Shown here one piece after another: positions 9,728 through 17,581 of a stretch of 64,000 nt of DNA. The position numbers and the translations under genes were made by a program. Source of the DNA: UBA11540 sp003445125 (GTDB taxonomy: Bacteria > Bacillota > Clostridia > Oscillospirales > Ruminococcaceae); contig CALBQG010000027.1 in assembly GCA_937899435.1 (NCBI GenBank), positions 7,971-71,970 of the forward strand, read 5' to 3'. The notes below the pieces were generated by a model that saw only the letters and a program-made list of their open reading frames with translations, was not told the DNA's origin and made no database searches. Each line of letters starts with the position of its first letter. The stretch's first letter is position 1.

Positions 9728-9895
9728 ATTTGGTAGAGGCGCGAACTTGTATGAGTCGTATGACGGAGACAGCCAAAGGTCGAAGAGGTCATATCAAAGG
9801 ACGGTTCGCCGAAATTGGAATTGAGTTGGAGCAATTCCCGTTGGACGTTCGGAGAAAATCCGCTCGGCTGTCACATTTGTGGAGTGCTATCATCG
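9728..9895 (+). promoter_or_regulatory. Lysine riboswitch (L box) aptamer
   Basis: The conserved blocks of the lysine aptamer occur in order: GGTAGAGGCGCGAAC (9732-9746), CGCCGAA (9807-9813), GGCTGTCA (9866-9873) and GGAGTGCTATC (9881-9891). Total length is about 165 nt, as usual. It is followed by a hairpin terminator and then an amino acid ABC transporter, so the likely logic is premature termination of the transporter transcript when lysine is plentiful. This fills the 367-bp gap between citrate synthase and the binding-protein gene. Confidence 0.93.
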
Positions 9896-9918
9896 TTTGC
9901 TTGCTTTGCGTAAGAATG

Positions 9919-9951
9919 AACGGTCGGGTTTAGTACTTCGACCGTTTTTTT
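9919..9951 (+). terminator. Riboswitch expression-platform terminator
   Basis: Arms AACGGTCG (9919-9926) and CGACCGTT (9939-9946) followed by a T tract. It sits between the lysine aptamer and the transporter start, the expected place for ligand-controlled termination. Confidence 0.88.
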
Positions 9952-9975
9952 ATTTTTAAAAAGGAGAGAAGAAAA

Positions 9976-10836
9976 ATGAAAAGATTGTTTGCTGTTGTAT
10001 TGGCTCTGTGCGTGGTTTTCGCCGTCGCCGCCTGTGGTGAGGATGCCGGAAAGAAAGACTTGACGAATGCAAAATCGCTGGCAGACCTGGCAGGCGCAAA
10101 AATTGCCGCTCAGTCGGGAACCTTCCATGCCGACGCCGTCAATCAGATTAAAGATGTTGTTTCCAGCACCTATCCGGACTTCACGGATCTGCTGGTTGCC
10201 CTTAAGAGCGGCGCAATCGACGGCTATATCGCAGAAGAACCGACCGCACTGTCCGTTTGCGAAAAAGAATCCACGCTGACCTACATCCCGCTTGTGAATA
10301 ACGATACGGGATTCACCGTCACCGATGCCGATGTCGGAATTGCCGTCGGTTATCAGACCGGCTCCGAACTTGTCGCAAAAACCAACGATATTCTGGCAAC
10401 GATTTCGACGGAAACCAGAATGAAATTGATGGAGCAGATGGTGGATCTGACCAATCAGAAGGAAATCGGCGATCTTGCACTTCAGTACGAAGTCAAGGAA
10501 GCAACCAACGGAAAATTCATTGTCGGCATGGAATGCGGTTACGAGCCGTTCAACTGGACGCAGACCGACGACAAAAACGGTGCGGTTCCGATTTCCGGAA
10601 AGAACGGAATGTATGCCAACGGCTACGATGTGCAGATTGCTAAATACATTGCCAATGAGCTCGGCATGGAGCTGGAAATTGCTCAGTATGAGTTTGACTC
10701 TCTGGTTCCCGGTGTGCAGTCCGGTGCGCTGACGGCGATCATCGCTGGTATGAGTCCGACCGCAGAGCGTGAGGAGCAGGTGGATTTCACAAATACGTAT
10801 TATAACTCCAACCTTGTGGTTATCATCCGCAAATAA
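9976..10836 (+). CDS. Amino acid (probably lysine) ABC binding lipoprotein, lobes in permuted order
   Basis: 286-aa extracytoplasmic substrate-binding protein with a lipoprotein signal (lipobox VAAC, Cys near residue 20). The SBP_bac_3 family order is lobe 1 then lobe 2. Here the segment typical of lobe 2 comes first (SLADLAGAKIAAQSGT near 33-48, ALKSGAIDGYIAEEPTA, then the C-terminal helix region to about residue 157). The lobe 1 segment comes last (GKFIVGMECGYEPFNW, GYDVQIAKYIANELG, SGMSPT-type motif AGMSPTAERE, VDFTNTYY) and ends exactly at the hinge (VVIIRK). This looks like a circular permutation. The lysine riboswitch upstream points to lysine as ligand. Confidence 0.85.
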   Translation: MKRLFAVVLALCVVFAVAACGEDAGKKDLTNAKSLADLAGAKIAAQSGTFHADAVNQIKDVVSSTYPDFTDLLVALKSGAIDGYIAEEPTALSVCEKESTLTYIPLVNNDTGFTVTDADVGIAVGYQTGSELVAKTNDILATISTETRMKLMEQMVDLTNQKEIGDLALQYEVKEATNGKFIVGMECGYEPFNWTQTDDKNGAVPISGKNGMYANGYDVQIAKYIANELGMELEIAQYEFDSLVPGVQSGALTAIIAGMSPTAEREEQVDFTNTYYNSNLVVIIRK

Positions 10837-10850
10837 GGGAAACGGGAAAA

Positions 10851-11627
10851 ATGATGAAGTTTTTTCAGGATGTCTACGAAATCGTCCTGCAATACTGGCC
10901 GTTTTTGCTGGAGGGCATCGGCAATACCATGCTGATTGCCCTGACCGGCACGCTGGCAGGACTTGTGATCGGACTGTTGACCGGTATCGTCAGAACCGCG
11001 CCGTACTCGGCAAATCCCGTAGTATGTGTGCTGCATAAAATTCTCAACGGAATCATTGCCGTGTATGTGGAAATTTTCCGCGGCACGCCGATGATGGTGC
11101 AGGCAATGGTCATTTATTGGGGCTACGCCTTTGCTACAGGAGGAAAAACGCTACCGCTGATTACCTCGGGAATCGTGATCGTGTCGATCAATACCGGTGC
11201 GTATATGGCGGAAATTGTGCGCGGCGGCATTATTTCCATAGATAAAGGGCAGTTCGAGGGCGCCAATTCCATCGGAATGACGCATTGGCAGACCATGGTG
11301 CATATCATCCTTCCGCAGGTTATGCGCAATATTCTGCCGTCTATCAGCAATGAGTTTGTGATTAACATCAAGGATACTTCGGTACTGAATGTGATCGGTG
11401 TTTCGGAATTGTACTATTATGCGGGCATCATCAAAAAAGCCAATTTCCAGACCTTCCAGACCTATTTGGTTGTCTGTGTGATTTATTTCATTCTGACCTT
11501 CACGATCACCCGTCTGCTTCGGTATCTGGAAAAAAAGCTCGACGGCAAAGAAAACTATACGATTTTCGGCTCGCAAACGGACCCCAAGGCGGAAATCAAG
11601 GTTCGGGAGGTGCCCTATGAGCAGTGA
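10851..11627 (+). CDS. Amino acid ABC transporter permease
   Basis: 258-aa integral membrane subunit of the His/Glu/Gln/Arg/Lys uptake type. It has several membrane helices and the cytoplasmic EAA-like loop GANSIGMTHWQTMVHIILPQ that contacts the ATPase. A tandem start ATGATG lies at 10851. It is in the riboswitch-controlled operon between binding protein and ATPase. A single permease gene implies a homodimeric channel. Probably lysine uptake. Confidence 0.92.
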   Translation: MMKFFQDVYEIVLQYWPFLLEGIGNTMLIALTGTLAGLVIGLLTGIVRTAPYSANPVVCVLHKILNGIIAVYVEIFRGTPMMVQAMVIYWGYAFATGGKTLPLITSGIVIVSINTGAYMAEIVRGGIISIDKGQFEGANSIGMTHWQTMVHIILPQVMRNILPSISNEFVINIKDTSVLNVIGVSELYYYAGIIKKANFQTFQTYLVVCVIYFILTFTITRLLRYLEKKLDGKENYTIFGSQTDPKAEIKVREVPYEQ

Positions 11628-12354
11628 GACCATTCTTCAGGTGAACCACCTGCGCAAGACGTTCGGCGACCACGAAGTGCTGCGGGATATCAACCTTAGT
11701 GTGCACCACGGAGATATCGTGACGATCATCGGTTCGTCCGGCTCCGGAAAAAGTACGCTTCTGCGTTGTATCAATCTGTTGGAAACGCCGACGGACGGCG
11801 AGATTCTGTTTTGCGGAAAGAATATCAAAGACCGTGATATGAATCTTTCGCAGTACCGCGCCAAGGTAGGGATGGTGTTTCAGCAGTTTAATCTGTTCAA
11901 TAACCTGACGGTGCTGGAAAACTGTGTGATCGGGCAGATGAAGGTGCTGCACCGCTCACGCAAGGAAGCCGAGGAAAAGGCAAAGGACTTTTTGAATAAG
12001 GTCGGAATGTATCAATACATTCAGGCAAAACCGAAACAGATTTCCGGAGGACAGAAACAGCGCGTGGCAATCGCCCGTTCGCTTGCCATGGATCCGGAAG
12101 CAATCCTGTTTGACGAGCCGACATCGGCACTGGATCCGGAAATGGTCGGCGAAGTGCTGACGGTCATGAAAAAACTGGCGGAATCGGGATTGACGATGCT
12201 GGTCGTCACGCATGAAATGGGCTTTGCCAAGGACGTTTCCAACCGCGTGATCTTCATGGATCAGGGCTTGATTGCCGAGGAAGGCACGCCGAAGGAGATT
12301 TTTGAAAATCCGCAGGTGCCGCGAACCCGTGAATTTTTGTCCCGAGTGTTATAA
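11617..12354 (+). CDS. Amino acid ABC transporter ATP-binding protein
   Basis: 245-aa GlnQ/HisP-type ATPase powering the importer. Walker A GSSGSGKST, Q-loop VFQQFNLF, signature ISGGQ, Walker B AILFDEPTSALD and switch His VTHEMGF are all canonical. It overlaps the permease gene by 11 bp, so the two are translationally coupled. It is the last gene of the lysine-riboswitch operon and is followed by a strong terminator. Confidence 0.94.
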   Translation: MSSETILQVNHLRKTFGDHEVLRDINLSVHHGDIVTIIGSSGSGKSTLLRCINLLETPTDGEILFCGKNIKDRDMNLSQYRAKVGMVFQQFNLFNNLTVLENCVIGQMKVLHRSRKEAEEKAKDFLNKVGMYQYIQAKPKQISGGQKQRVAIARSLAMDPEAILFDEPTSALDPEMVGEVLTVMKKLAESGLTMLVVTHEMGFAKDVSNRVIFMDQGLIAEEGTPKEIFENPQVPRTREFLSRVL

Positions 12355-12391
12355 AAAGAGGAGCACATCTCACCGATGTGCTCCTCTTTTT
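12353..12391. terminator. Intrinsic terminator between convergent genes
   Basis: A 17-bp stem (AAAAAGAGGAGCACATC with its complement) around a TCACC loop, ending in a T tract. It can act for both the transporter operon and the convergent Spo0A-like gene. Confidence 0.93.
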
Positions 12392-12400
12392 CTGTTGAAA

Positions 12401-13174
12401 TCAGTCTTTTACAAAAATTGTATTTCTGTGATTGGATTGCAGCTTGATGCGATCCACCACCGTGGCAATAAATTCATGATTGCTCGGACATTTGTTCAGT
12501 CTTGCCGGGCGGCAGACAAAATATTCGTTCAGCGCCGCTTCGTTGCCGTTTTCCCACAGGTATCCGATCAGGTGACGCAGGGCACGTTCCACGCGGCTCG
12601 GCGTGGTGGCAAAGCTCTTGGCAACGGTCGGATAGAGCAGCTTGGTCACATGGTGCAGATAAGACATATCCTGTAAGGAAAGCAGAATGGCTTTCCGAAG
12701 GTAAAAGTATCCTTTCATGTGTGCCGGTACGCCCAATTTCAGGATCAGAAGTGCCACCATGTTGTCGGCTTCGGATTCCGACATTTCAACCGGTTTTTCG
12801 GGACGGGTAAAATGATGACTGCAAATTTCGCGGCAGATGTCGGTGGGTTCGATCGGTTTTGAAAAACAACTGTCCGCGCCGAGTTGACGGATGTATCGGG
12901 AAGTGTTGGCATCGCTCGTGTCGGTGATCACGGCAATGTGGGTGTCTTTTTCTGTGTTCAGTCGAAGCAATTCGATTACTTCTTCGAGGTCCGCACTGAC
13001 GGCGGAGGCGTTGAGCAGGATAAGAGACGGCACATGTTGCCGGAGCGAGTCAATGACGCCTACCAGGGTGCCCGTGCAGAGATGGACGCGATATCCGTTT
13101 CGCTGAAATTCGCCCGCACAGGTTTGCGCGAAGACGGTGTCCCGTTCGATGATGACGATAGTTCTTTGAGTCAA
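12401..13174 (-). CDS. Spo0A-like response regulator with non-phosphorylatable receiver
   Basis: 257-aa protein with the full Spo0A architecture. Residues about 1-120 are receiver-like and residues about 145-257 match the Spo0A DNA-binding domain (LGVPAHMKGYFYLRKAI, LYPTVAKSF, TTPSRVERALRHLI, NHEFIATVVD). In the receiver, the phospho-acceptor Asp is Asn (LILLNAS) and the acidic pocket reads IERD instead of the usual paired acids, although the Lys (SKPIEP) remains. It is therefore probably not controlled by phosphorylation. The best start is TTG at 13174, preceded by GAGGGG; upstream in-frame codons extend into hydrophobic nonsense. Whether a second, normal Spo0A exists is not visible. Confidence 0.85.
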   Translation of the reverse strand: MTQRTIVIIERDTVFAQTCAGEFQRNGYRVHLCTGTLVGVIDSLRQHVPSLILLNASAVSADLEEVIELLRLNTEKDTHIAVITDTSDANTSRYIRQLGADSCFSKPIEPTDICREICSHHFTRPEKPVEMSESEADNMVALLILKLGVPAHMKGYFYLRKAILLSLQDMSYLHHVTKLLYPTVAKSFATTPSRVERALRHLIGYLWENGNEAALNEYFVCRPARLNKCPSNHEFIATVVDRIKLQSNHRNTIFVKD

Positions 13175-13285
13175 TTTGATTCCCCTCGCTTTTACGATGT
13201 TACATGATATAAGGATAGCACATAAAAGCGATAAAAACAATATCGATTCATAAAAGCATTCATAATTTGGTAATAATTTGTGAAA

Positions 13286-13924
13286 TTAACACATAAAAAA
13301 GTGATTTTTGTTGAAAGAAATCAGTTGTTCTTTTTGCATTTTCGACAACTCTTTGCACATGGCACTGCGATCCACTCCGAGAAAATCCGCCAATTGCTGG
13401 CGGTTGTAGGGAATGTCAAAGGCACGCGAGCCGTTTTTGCGCATACATTCGGAAAAGAAAGACATCAGCCTTTCGCGAATGGTTTTCGGAGAGGTGTGCA
13501 GGATTCTTCGGGACAGCTGCAAACTTTTTCCGGCACCGACAGTCAGCAGGTTTTTCATCAATTGCCATGCCGCTTTCGACGGCGCTTCTGCGTTCAGCAG
13601 GGGTGTCAGGCACAGGAAAAGCACGGTGGTTTTTTCGGCGGCGACCACACAGGTCATCAGCTTTTCCTCCCGCAGACAGGCGTAGGCTTCGGCGAATACC
13701 TCCCCTTGACGGACATACCCGAACAACCGGCGGTTTCCCCAGGCGTCGTGATATTCCACTAATGCGGAACCGGAAAGAATCACGCCGAGACGGTCAGTGA
13801 CCTCATCTTCAAAAAGAATGGTTTCGCCTTTGAGAAATTTTTTTTCGACAGCTTGCAAGGTCTTGAGCAAAGGAACAAGCTCATTTTCCGGAATTTGGTT
13901 GAAAACGGAAGCGGAAACGGACAT
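13286..13924 (-). CDS. Crp/Fnr-family regulator, HcpR-like
   Basis: 212-aa regulator. The N-terminal cyclic-nucleotide-binding-type beta roll (LKGETILFEDEVTDRLGVILSG) is followed by a long dimer helix and a C-terminal winged helix (YNRQQLADFLGVDRSAMCKEL). ATG at 13924 has SD GGAG. It is divergent from the ferredoxin-hcp operon with a palindromic site between them, which is the arrangement of HcpR regulators of nitrosative/redox stress. The HcpR role is inferred from context. Confidence 0.85.
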   Translation of the reverse strand: MSVSASVFNQIPENELVPLLKTLQAVEKKFLKGETILFEDEVTDRLGVILSGSALVEYHDAWGNRRLFGYVRQGEVFAEAYACLREEKLMTCVVAAEKTTVLFLCLTPLLNAEAPSKAAWQLMKNLLTVGAGKSLQLSRRILHTSPKTIRERLMSFFSECMRKNGSRAFDIPYNRQQLADFLGVDRSAMCKELSKMQKEQLISFNKNHFFMC

Positions 13925-13939
13925 AAAAAACACTCCATT

Positions 13940-13955
13940 TGTGGTTAGAACCACA
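13940..13955. promoter_or_regulatory. Crp/Fnr-type palindromic operator
   Basis: TGTGGTT-AG-AACCACA is a perfect dyad apart from its centre. Its centre (13947.5) lies at -41.5 relative to the start predicted from the hcp -10 box, the classic class II activator position. It is also 16-31 bp before the regulator's ATG, suggesting autorepression. Confidence 0.75.
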
Positions 13956-13976
13956 GACTTTTTGATTTTATGATAG

Positions 13977-13982
13977 TATACT
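13977..13982 (+). promoter_or_regulatory. -10 box of ferredoxin-hcp operon
   Basis: TATACT, without a recognisable -35 at 17 bp; the Crp/Fnr palindrome occupies that region, as expected of an activator-dependent promoter. Confidence 0.6.
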
Positions 13983-14015
13983 TTTGTTGTAAAGTCAAGC
14001 AAGGAGGAAAAACAA

Positions 14016-14705
14016 ATGATTCGAAAAATTATTCATATCGACGAAGAAAAATGCAACGGCTGCAGAGCCTGCGCGAATGCGTGCCATGAGGGAGCAATCG
14101 GAATGGTGAACGGAAAGGCAAAGCTGCTCCGTGACGATTATTGTGACGGATTGGGTGACTGCCTGCCTTCCTGCCCCGTAAATGCCATTTCGTTTGTGGA
14201 GCGCGAAGCGGCGGCGTACGACGAAGAAGCCGTCCGACAGCATCAGCTTCGGAAATCCGCACCCGCTCACGGTTGTCCGGGACACCGTCTGGAACGCTTC
14301 GCACGTTCGGAAACGGTGGCGGAAGGTGGAGAAAAGGCGGTTTCGCAGTTGGCTCAGTGGCCCTGTCAGATTCGGCTGGTGCCGGTCAATGCACCGTATT
14401 TTTCGGGCGCGAAGCTGTTGATTGCCGCCGATTGCACGGCATATGCCTATGCGAATCTTCACCGCGAGTTCATGCGCGGGAAAATCACACTGATCGGCTG
14501 CCCGAAGCTGGACGATGTGGATTACAGCGAAAAACTGACGGAAATTCTTTTGCATAACGATATTCAAAGCGTCACGGTGGTGCGCATGGAGGTTCCTTGC
14601 TGCGGCGGGCTGGAACAGGCGGCAAAAAAATCCCTGCAAGCAAGCGGGAAGTTCATCCCGTGGCAGGTGGTGACAATTTCGACCGACGGAAGAATTCTGG
14701 ATTAG
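14016..14705 (+). CDS. 4Fe-4S ferredoxin-domain protein, Hcp partner
   Basis: 229-aa cytoplasmic iron-sulfur protein. Two N-terminal cluster motifs, CNGCRACANAC and CDGLGDCLPSCP (residues about 13-57), bind two 4Fe-4S clusters. The remaining about 150 residues contain further Cys (for example IGCPKLDD and VPCCGG). Proteins of this type are commonly encoded directly before hcp and probably deliver electrons to Hcp. SD AAGGAGG. It lies 12 bp from hcp in the same operon. Confidence 0.88.
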   Translation: MIRKIIHIDEEKCNGCRACANACHEGAIGMVNGKAKLLRDDYCDGLGDCLPSCPVNAISFVEREAAAYDEEAVRQHQLRKSAPAHGCPGHRLERFARSETVAEGGEKAVSQLAQWPCQIRLVPVNAPYFSGAKLLIAADCTAYAYANLHREFMRGKITLIGCPKLDDVDYSEKLTEILLHNDIQSVTVVRMEVPCCGGLEQAAKKSLQASGKFIPWQVVTISTDGRILD

Positions 14706-14717
14706 GAGAGAAAAACG

Positions 14718-16346
14718 ATGTTTTGTTATCAATGTGAACAAACCGCCGGATGCGGCGGTTGTACGGGGGCCGCAGGGGTCTGCGGGAAAACGGCGAAAAA
14801 GGGGGGGGCGCGGGGGGGCTGCGGAAAATCGGCGAAAGTGGCGGCGCTGCAGGACGAATTGACGGGTGCGCTGATCGGGCTTGCCCGCGCGACGGACGGA
14901 AACGAGACGGAAGTGACGGCGCAGACGTGGCGGCTGATGATCGAGGGGCTTTTCACCACGGTCACCAATGTCAACTTCAATGAACAGACGATCTCGGAGC
15001 AGATTCGCCGTGTGCGCGAAGAAAAGAACCGCCTGATTCCGCACTGCGCGTGCTGTGCTTCCCCTTGCGAGAGAAACGGGGATTATGAGATGCAGAATCT
15101 GTGGAACGCACAGGAGGATGTGAGAAGTCTCAAATCGCTGATCCTGTTCGGTGTGCGCGGAATGGCGGCGTATGCACATCATGCGATGGTGTTGGGATAT
15201 TCGGATGAGGAAGTGAACCGCTTTTTTGCAAAAGCGCTGTTCACGGTCGGCGAGGAACTGTCTATGGAGGAACTGCTGCCGACGGTGATGGAAGTCGGCG
15301 AAAAGAATCTCCGCTGTATGGAGCTTCTGGATCGGGCAAACACGCAGTCGTACGGCAATCCTGAACCGACCGCGGTGCCGTTGAAGGTAGAAAAAGGTCC
15401 GTTTATTGTGATCACCGGTCACGATCTGCATGATCTGAAGCTGCTGCTGGAGCAAACGCAGGGCAAGGGAATTTCCGTGTACACTCACGGGGAAATGCTC
15501 CCGGCACACGGATATCCCGAACTGAAAAAATATCCTCATCTGAAAGGAAATTACGGCACGGCGTGGCAGAACCAGCAGAAGGAATTTGCTGATCTTCCGG
15601 CTCCGATCCTGTTTACCACCAACTGCCTGATGCCGCCGAAGGAAAGTTATGCCGACCGTGTGTTCACCACGGCGTTGGTGTCCTATCCCGAAATGGTGCA
15701 TATCGGGGAGGACAAGGATTTTTCGCCGGTGATTGAAAAGGCGTTGGCGCTGGGCGGATACGCCGAGGATCGGGAGTTCTGCGGAATCAACGGCGGAAAG
15801 ACGCTCACTACGGGATTTGCCCGCAATGCGGTTCTGCGGGAAGCGGGAACAATCGTGGATGCGGTCAAACGCGGAGAGATCCGCCACTTCTTCCTTGTGG
15901 GCGGCTGTGACGGTGCCCGTGCGGGAAGAAACTATTATACCGAGTTCGTCAGACAAACGCCGTCGGACAGTGTGGTGCTGACATTGGCGTGCGGAAAATA
16001 CCGATTCAATGACCTTGATCTGAAAACCGTGGCGGGACTGCCGCGGCTGATGGATATCGGACAGTGCAACGACGCGTACAGTGCCATTCGGATTGCCGTG
16101 GCACTTGCCGAGGCGTTCGGGTGCGGCGTGAATGATCTGCCGCTTTCGATGGTGCTGTCGTGGTACGAGCAGAAGGCGGTCTGCATTCTGTTGACGCTGC
16201 TGCATCTCGGAATCAAAAACATCCGTCTCGGACCGACGCTTCCGGCGTTTTTGTCGCCGAATGTACTTCGGTATCTGACGGAGAATTTCGGGATCGCTCC
16301 GATCACGACGCCGCAGGAAGACCTGAAAACGCTTCTGAATCGATAA
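14718..16346 (+). CDS. hcp: Hybrid cluster protein (hydroxylamine reductase / NO reductase)
   Basis: 542-aa Hcp. The N-terminal cluster motif begins MFCYQCEQTAG. Hybrid-cluster ligand regions occur downstream (TNCLMPP, VGGCDGA, LACGKYRF, IGQCNDAY). Hcp reduces hydroxylamine or NO and protects anaerobes from nitrosative stress. Odd feature: residues about 22-38 contain an extra segment in which CGKTAK is repeated as CGKSAK, separated by Gly/Arg residues encoded by two runs of 8 and 7 G (14801-14808 and 14812-14818). The reading frame is intact in this sequence. Confidence 0.93.
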   Translation: MFCYQCEQTAGCGGCTGAAGVCGKTAKKGGARGGCGKSAKVAALQDELTGALIGLARATDGNETEVTAQTWRLMIEGLFTTVTNVNFNEQTISEQIRRVREEKNRLIPHCACCASPCERNGDYEMQNLWNAQEDVRSLKSLILFGVRGMAAYAHHAMVLGYSDEEVNRFFAKALFTVGEELSMEELLPTVMEVGEKNLRCMELLDRANTQSYGNPEPTAVPLKVEKGPFIVITGHDLHDLKLLLEQTQGKGISVYTHGEMLPAHGYPELKKYPHLKGNYGTAWQNQQKEFADLPAPILFTTNCLMPPKESYADRVFTTALVSYPEMVHIGEDKDFSPVIEKALALGGYAEDREFCGINGGKTLTTGFARNAVLREAGTIVDAVKRGEIRHFFLVGGCDGARAGRNYYTEFVRQTPSDSVVLTLACGKYRFNDLDLKTVAGLPRLMDIGQCNDAYSAIRIAVALAEAFGCGVNDLPLSMVLSWYEQKAVCILLTLLHLGIKNIRLGPTLPAFLSPNVLRYLTENFGIAPITTPQEDLKTLLNR

Positions 16347-16351
16347 ACCCG

Positions 16352-16377
16352 AACGGGCAGGAGAAATCCTGCCCGTT
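16352..16377. terminator. Bidirectional terminator hcp/ytvI
   Basis: Stem AACGGGCAGGA with its exact complement around a GAAA tetraloop, flanked by T on the + side. It separates hcp from the convergent ytvI-like gene. Confidence 0.85.
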
Positions 16378-17454
16378 TTACGATTTCCAAAGATGAATCA
16401 TTCCGTGTTCGTGGAGGTTTTTGAGCAGGATCACCGCCAAAGGCAGGAGGAAAATTCCCCAAAATCCGAAAGCCTTCAGCCCGACGTAAAAACAAATGAG
16501 CGAGGTCAGCGGGGTCAACCCGATCTGCTTGCCGACGATTTTCGGTTCAAGAAAATTTCGTGCCAGCGTCATGACCAGATACAGCACGGAAAGCCCGACC
16601 GCCAGCAGAAAATCGTGCCGGAGCAGGCAAATGCCGATCCACGGAAGCAGAATGAGGCTCAGCCCGATGAGCGGCAGAAAGTCGAGAAAGGCAATCAGCA
16701 GCGCCTTGAACGCGGGATTTTCTATGTGCAGAATCCAGAACCCGAGCAGCAGCTCCCCGAAGGTGATCAGCATGAGAATCAGATAGCCTTTGAGCATCTT
16801 GAAAAGCGAACCGAAAAGAAACGCCTTGGAGGCGGAGAGAATTTCGCGCAGCTTCGGCGAAAGCTGTTTGTAGATCATGCCCGTGATGCGGCGGTAGTTG
16901 GTGCCGATGAACAACGAAGAAAGCACCGAAAAGAAAAGTCCGAGCAGGACATCCGGCGTGCCGGTAATCAGCTTTCCCGCAAATTCCACCGCGCTTCCCG
17001 ACCAGTCGCTGATGACGGCGGAAAGATTCTGTATCAGCGAGGCGGTGATTTCTTCGGTGCCGGTCTGAAATTGAGGAGCAATGACGGAAATTTTGTTTTC
17101 CACCCAGTCGCGTATTTGCCCGATGAGCGGGAGAATCCGTTCGCTGTAAAGCTCCGGCAGCGTCTCCACAAACCCTCGCGAGGCTTCGATCCCTTTCAGA
17201 ACGCCGAAAATCAGCAAGCCGAGCAAGGCGGCATAGAGAAGCAGCGCCAGTGCGGCAAAGCAGATTTTTTGATTCATTTTGCTTAAAGCCGCCATTTTTT
17301 CGCTGACGGGAAACAGCAGCGCGGCAATGGCAAAGCCGATCAGAAACGGCAGAAACCACGGCAGAGCGTAGCGGATCGCCAAAAAAGCGGCGGCAGCCAG
17401 AATCAAAAAATACAGGAGATTGATCAGTAACTCTTTTCTTTGTGAACTTGTCAT
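16378..17454 (-). CDS. ytvI: AI-2E family membrane protein, YtvI-like (sporulation)
   Basis: 358-aa polytopic membrane protein of the AI-2E transporter family with about seven or eight helices. Its organisation matches the sporulation membrane protein YtvI: paired N-terminal helices, an extracytoplasmic region (about residues 90-150) and a C-terminal block GKQIGLTPLTSLICFYVGLKAFG. ATG at 17454 has SD GGAG. The function of YtvI is poorly known; the assignment rests on family resemblance and on other sporulation genes in the window. Confidence 0.8.
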   Translation of the reverse strand: MTSSQRKELLINLLYFLILAAAAFLAIRYALPWFLPFLIGFAIAALLFPVSEKMAALSKMNQKICFAALALLLYAALLGLLIFGVLKGIEASRGFVETLPELYSERILPLIGQIRDWVENKISVIAPQFQTGTEEITASLIQNLSAVISDWSGSAVEFAGKLITGTPDVLLGLFFSVLSSLFIGTNYRRITGMIYKQLSPKLREILSASKAFLFGSLFKMLKGYLILMLITFGELLLGFWILHIENPAFKALLIAFLDFLPLIGLSLILLPWIGICLLRHDFLLAVGLSVLYLVMTLARNFLEPKIVGKQIGLTPLTSLICFYVGLKAFGFWGIFLLPLAVILLKNLHEHGMIHLWKS

Positions 17455-17520
17455 AGTCACTCCGTCGGTTGTTTTTTGATAGTATGAGGCAAAAATTTTG
17501 TAAAAATACGGTTTTGACTC

Positions 17521-17549
17521 TTGCAAAAACAGAAAAAGTATGATAAAAT
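17521..17549 (+). promoter_or_regulatory. Promoter of ACT-hom-thrB-lysC operon
   Basis: TTGCAA (17521-17526), 17-bp spacer, TAAAAT (17544-17549). The -10 overlaps the in-frame ATG at 17540, so translation probably begins downstream, at GTG 17582. Confidence 0.55.
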
Positions 17550-17581
17550 GTTTTCCGTTAGAAAACATCTGTCTTTGTGAG

